From contig NC_135411.1 in assembly GCF_051991245.1 (NCBI RefSeq), positions 66,423,767 through 66,487,766 of the forward strand: DNA of 64,000 nucleotides. The letters are read 5' to 3'. Position numbers and translations under genes: made by a program. Below are positions 62,491 to 64,000 of the stretch, one piece after another. Each line of letters begins with the position of its first letter. Positions within the stretch are counted from its first letter, which is position 1. The notes below the pieces were generated by a model, which did no database searches, had not been told where the DNA came from, and worked only from the letters and a program-made list of their open reading frames with translations. The DNA comes from Festucalex cinctus (Eukaryota > Chordata > Actinopteri > Syngnathiformes > Syngnathidae).

Positions 62491-63112
62491 AAAAACAACA
62501 ACATGAGTTTTAACATGCATTAAGCAATTAAGAAGCTAACATTTTAAAAACATCTTTCACAGAGGTCTTTAACCAGACTACTATTAGGCAATAATTTCGG
62601 TCAAAAACAGTCATGTCCAAAAATTGAAAATGCAACAAACGATGTCAATATGCTTGGCTCTATATTTGTCCTCTTGCCACTAGATTTGCCTTTCTACTCT
62701 TCACCCGATTTTTATAAGGTCCATTGCAAGAGCTGTCTAAAAATTGACAATGGTGGACATTGATTAATTTTTTCATCACCCGTTCAATATGCCATGTCAA
62801 ACAACTGAGAACTGTTTTTATGCACATCTTTGAATTGAAGTGCATTGCTGCTTGCACAAATTATAAATCTTTTTTTTTTCCCAAGTAGGGCTGGGCGATG
62901 GCCAATAAAATGAAAACCATTAGTTTCCCAGTTCTCCACATGCAAGTGTACCTCTACATTTTAATGCATCTTGTAGTAAGTTTCAGAACAACGATTCTCA
63001 AGTAATATTTGTACAGAAGTGGAAAGTCTGTGAATGCTGTTATGATAAATGTTCATGATTGTGTTCTAATACCATTTGCTCATGTATCAAAATGTGTATT
63101 CACATTTTTCAG
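62491..63112 (+). other. suco: 3' end of suco intron 2
   Basis: Single-copy-looking AT-rich intron after the array. A fragment GGGCTGGGCGATGGCC near 62887 belongs to an interspersed repeat also hinted at near 18610. It ends in the acceptor CACATTTTTCAG. Confidence 0.5.
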
Positions 63113-63232
63113 GTTGATGAGATCTTGGTTTTACTCCCCGAGACCTTGTCTAGAAATGAGTGGTCACAAGGCGACTATCAAAAAGAAGAGCAGTCGACAC
63201 AGGCAGTGGACAAAAAAGAGACACATTCAGAG
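63113..63232 (+). CDS. suco: suco exon 3: acidic luminal segment
   Basis: 120-nt, phase 0-0 exon between acceptor ATTTTTCAG and donor GAG|GTGGGT. It encodes 40 residues: VDEILVLLPETLSRNEWSQG then DYQKEEQSTQAVDKKETHSE. Rich in Glu, Gln, Ser and Thr with no domain, as expected for the disordered region between the signal peptide and the SUN domain of SUCO. It follows exon 2 in phase only if the 49.6-kb intron is removed. Residue-level similarity to mammalian SUCO in this region is too weak to prove identity alone. Confidence 0.65.
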
Positions 63233-63924
63233 GTGGGTCAAATGTCAAGTAGTTATTATTCTCACCAATAAAGAATATTGTAAGTACTTCAGTGCTCAGG
63301 CCACCTTTTGATCAACATTAACTGGCCAATTAATTACAGTATTTAATTACTGCCCTGTTATTATGAATGTGAAATTTTCAGTCCATTCTTAGAATCGATG
63401 ATTTTAACAGTACACTTTTCTTTTAGAAGCAGAGCGTGTCATTTTGTACAATCTTAGCTATTACAGGTGGCAAAATCTCTGAAAGTTAAAAATTGAAATT
63501 ACATGTGTGAGCTTAGTGTCCTAGTAACCAACTGCCTGTATCATTGCCATGGAGACAAGTCCTGGTCTACAGGTGCTGACACAACCAAAAGACATTGCAG
63601 CAGGCGCCCACCTCATGTGCTGCCACTTTATGAAGTGCAATTTGGCTGATGAACATACTTCTACTTTGAGATAGCCTGATCTTGGCTGGCAGGTTCCTAT
63701 TGAGGATCACTGCTATACAGTCCATGGCTTGTGATAGTGGCCTCCGGTGGAGGGTGTACAGTATCCCACATCTCACCCTAAGTCATGTGGAATAGGCTTC
63801 AGTTACCAATGACCTCAATCAAGACGTGGCAGAATATGGATGGGCGGAATGAATGGTGGTTGATGATGGTTTGACCCAACAGGTCAAACATTTCAAAAGT
63901 TTTGCTTGACCTTTTATCTTCCAG
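63233..63924 (+). other. suco: suco intron 3
   Basis: 692-bp phase-0 intron. Its middle carries the decayed repeat tail described at 63720-63860. No gene seen. Confidence 0.6.
63720..63860. repeat. Decayed fish SINE/LINE 3' tail
   Basis: GGTGGAGGGTGTACA, CACCCTAAGTCATGTGG-AATAGGCTTCAG, GACCTCAATCAAGACG and a final ATGGATGGGCGGAATGAATGG follow the familiar order of the L2-like tail shared by many fish LINEs and SINEs, with numerous mutations. Confidence 0.6.
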
Positions 63925-64000
63925 GCTCCTGAGCTAGACCAGCCCACCGTAGATACGACATTAGGAGTCAGCAGTGGCATTTCCCAGCCACAGCCGGAAC
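63925..64000 (+). CDS. suco: suco exon 4 (5' part, cut by window edge)
   Basis: After acceptor TTATCTTCCAG the frame continues in phase 0: APELDQPTVDTTLGVSSG then ISQPQPE, 25 codons plus one base to the window end. Acidic and Ser/Pro-rich like the preceding exon. The PTVD motif may match a PTVD in the mammalian SUCO N-terminal region, but this is a short resemblance. The SUN domain, coiled coil and transmembrane segment of the protein would lie beyond the window. Confidence 0.6.

Larger units (their letters stand above)
13559..63112 (+). other. suco: suco intron 2, 49.6 kb, filled by transposons and a tandem array
   Basis: Inferred from the phase-0 junction between the exons at 13558 and 63113. 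It holds a nested transposon block (13947-19838), a 42.65-kb tandem array (19839-62490) and about 600 bp of ordinary intron at its 3' end. Bases 13559-13946 contain only AT-rich DNA and a (CAA)n run. Further small exons inside the array cannot be excluded, but none was seen. Confidence 0.6.

Overview
The window is vertebrate nuclear DNA, almost certainly from a teleost fish. Coding sequence is sparse and split by introns. The DNA is full of fish-type transposons (hAT, IR/DR-type Tc1, a TTAA-flanked element, a decayed DDE element with mariner/IS630-like motifs) and AT-rich microsatellites. No bacterial or viral genes, tRNA, rRNA or CRISPR arrays were found.

Two host genes can be argued for, both on the + strand. 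At 2176-2218 a short reading frame carries a proline/arginine tail that I recognise as the C-terminus of dynamin-3 (dnm3). From 5825 to the right edge of the window, four exons join with matching phases (5825-5883, 13444-13558, 63113-63232, 63925-64000+). They encode a signal peptide followed by a long acidic, low-complexity luminal segment. The N-terminus aligns with SUCO (SUN-domain ossification factor, an ER membrane protein). DNM3 followed by SUCO in the same orientation is also the human 1q24 order, so each call supports the other. The gene runs off the right edge before its SUN domain.

Intron 1 of suco (5884-13443) contains a 5.5-kb TTAA-flanked transposon (7336-12801) with remains of two convergent genes. 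One of these is split by a hAT element with a perfect 8-bp target duplication. Intron 2 (13559-63112, 49.6 kb) starts with nested transposons: a Tc1 element interrupted by a hAT and by smaller insertions, a decayed DDE element, then another hAT. It continues with a 42.65-kb head-to-tail array (19839-62490).

The array has 14 multi-kilobase units (U0-U13). All but the first begin with the same hairpin-bearing 5' end, followed by 16-bp direct repeats. Many finish in a GAA/AAT microsatellite, and some also carry one or more short 50-60-bp hairpin modules ending in CTAA. Units fall into types: A (U0, U1, U7), B (U2, U3, U8), C (U4, U6, U9, U10), D (U5), E (U11, U12) and a C/B hybrid (U13). Each unit is itself built from diverged submodules of about 250-350 bp. 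Same-type copies look nearly identical, which indicates recent amplification by unequal exchange or conversion. The array appears non-coding. Its A-type units carry repeated copies of a motif close to the CTCF core. This array is the most unusual object in the window. All similarity statements come from reading by eye, not from alignment software.
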